Assembly (NCBI GenBank): GCA_002353555.1
Contig: DEJO01000027.1
Location: forward strand, 24,429-29,817
DNA: 5,389 nt
Reading direction: 5' to 3'
From: Prevotella sp. UBA2746
Lineage (GTDB): Bacteria; Bacteroidota; Bacteroidia; Bacteroidales; Bacteroidaceae
In this document: piece after piece, positions 5,252-5,389 of the stretch
Numbering within the stretch: the first letter of the stretch is position 1
Layout of the letters: every line of letters begins with the position of its first letter
Made by a program: the position numbers and the translations under genes
The notes under the pieces: model-generated
Seen by the model: only the letters and a program-made list of their open reading frames with translations
Database searches by the model: none
What the model was told of the DNA's origin: nothing

Positions 5252-5284
5252 CCCGAAATTTTTTGAAAACAAAAAATCTTCGGG
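5252..5284 (+). terminator. Long hairpin, probable terminator of the four-helix unit
   Basis: CCCGAA (5252-5257) plus ATTTTTTG (5258-5265) pairs with CAAAAAAT (5270-5277) plus TTCGGG (5279-5284). The loop is AAAA and one C is bulged at 5278, giving 14 bp. It lies about 130 nt after the four-helix stop and just before the next promoter. The T-run sits inside the stem rather than after it, so this is not a textbook terminator. On the minus strand it would be nearly equivalent. Confidence 0.5.
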
Positions 5285-5310
5285 TGGATACTGGTTCTAA
5301 AATATTTTAT

Positions 5311-5318
5311 TATCTTTG
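5311..5318 (+). promoter_or_regulatory. Bacteroidota-type -7 box for the gene starting at 5372
   Basis: TATCTTTG matches TAnnTTTG and is identical to the box at 2131. No clear TTG is found at the -33 position. The transcript would start near 5325, giving a leader of about 47 nt. That leader can fold through ATTGT/ACAAT (5326-5330 with 5335-5339) and an outer AACAT/ATGTT. Confidence 0.55.
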
Positions 5319-5371
5319 CGCCAACATTGTGATAACAATATGTTGTCTAAGTCATAATAATATAGAGAGTC

Positions 5372-5389
5372 ATGGAACACCCTTATCTT
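5372..5389 (+). CDS. Start of a further gene, cut by the window end
   Basis: An ATG at 5372 opens six codons (MEHPYL) before the window ends. The promoter box about 54 nt upstream and the hairpin before it make a real start here likely. Six residues are too few to identify the product. No Shine-Dalgarno sequence is evident, which is usual for this lineage. Confidence 0.5.

Overview
The window looks like a chromosomal segment of a Bacteroidales bacterium, most probably Prevotella or a close relative. Three things point there. The ATP synthase genes are ordered alpha then gamma, with gamma last, as in the Bacteroides/Prevotella atp operon. Gene-start regions carry the Bacteroidota -7 promoter box TAnnTTTG and mostly lack Shine-Dalgarno sequences. 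The exported small proteins have signal peptides ending in NA|Q, and a four-helix-bundle protein has the C-terminal 'suffix' domain that I recall from Bacteroidales. No genus-level marker is present, so the genus is an inference.

Layout. 1-2002: the 3' two thirds of atpA and complete atpG, the end of an F-type ATP synthase operon, closed by a strong hairpin at 2025-2063. 2108-2790: a monocistronic unit with a good promoter, a 186-residue exported protein of unknown function, and a hairpin terminator. 2815-2846: a GC-rich hairpin between convergent genes. 2891-3955 (minus strand): two small exported or membrane-anchored proteins of unknown function, 69 nt apart and probably co-transcribed from a promoter near 4009-4016.

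3956-4571 is a 616-nt gene-free, AT-rich stretch and the most unusual part of the window. It holds a 32-bp perfect inverted repeat (4165-4196 and 4296-4327, 99-nt spacer) whose arms are built from four GTATAA words. A likely promoter (4356-4387) follows, then a structured leader with short hairpins and a 10-nt direct repeat, then six tandem 9-nt units (4484-4537). The leader runs into an unusually good Shine-Dalgarno sequence and a 182-residue four-helix-bundle suffix-domain protein (4572-5120). Two very short ORFs and a long hairpin (5252-5284) follow. A promoter box at 5311-5318 and an ATG at 5372 open the next gene, which is cut by the window end.

How it fits together. The ATP synthase genes are housekeeping. 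The three exported proteins are lineage-specific orphans with no visible link to ATP synthesis. The four-helix gene, with its inverted-repeat element, 9-nt repeats and downstream hairpin (about 4165-5284), reads as a self-contained accessory cassette. Relatives of this fold include proteins encoded in 23S rRNA intervening sequences and the Avd proteins of diversity-generating retroelements, so an association with repeats or structured RNA is a reasonable but untested idea. No reverse transcriptase, transposase, recombinase, CRISPR array, tRNA or rRNA is visible.
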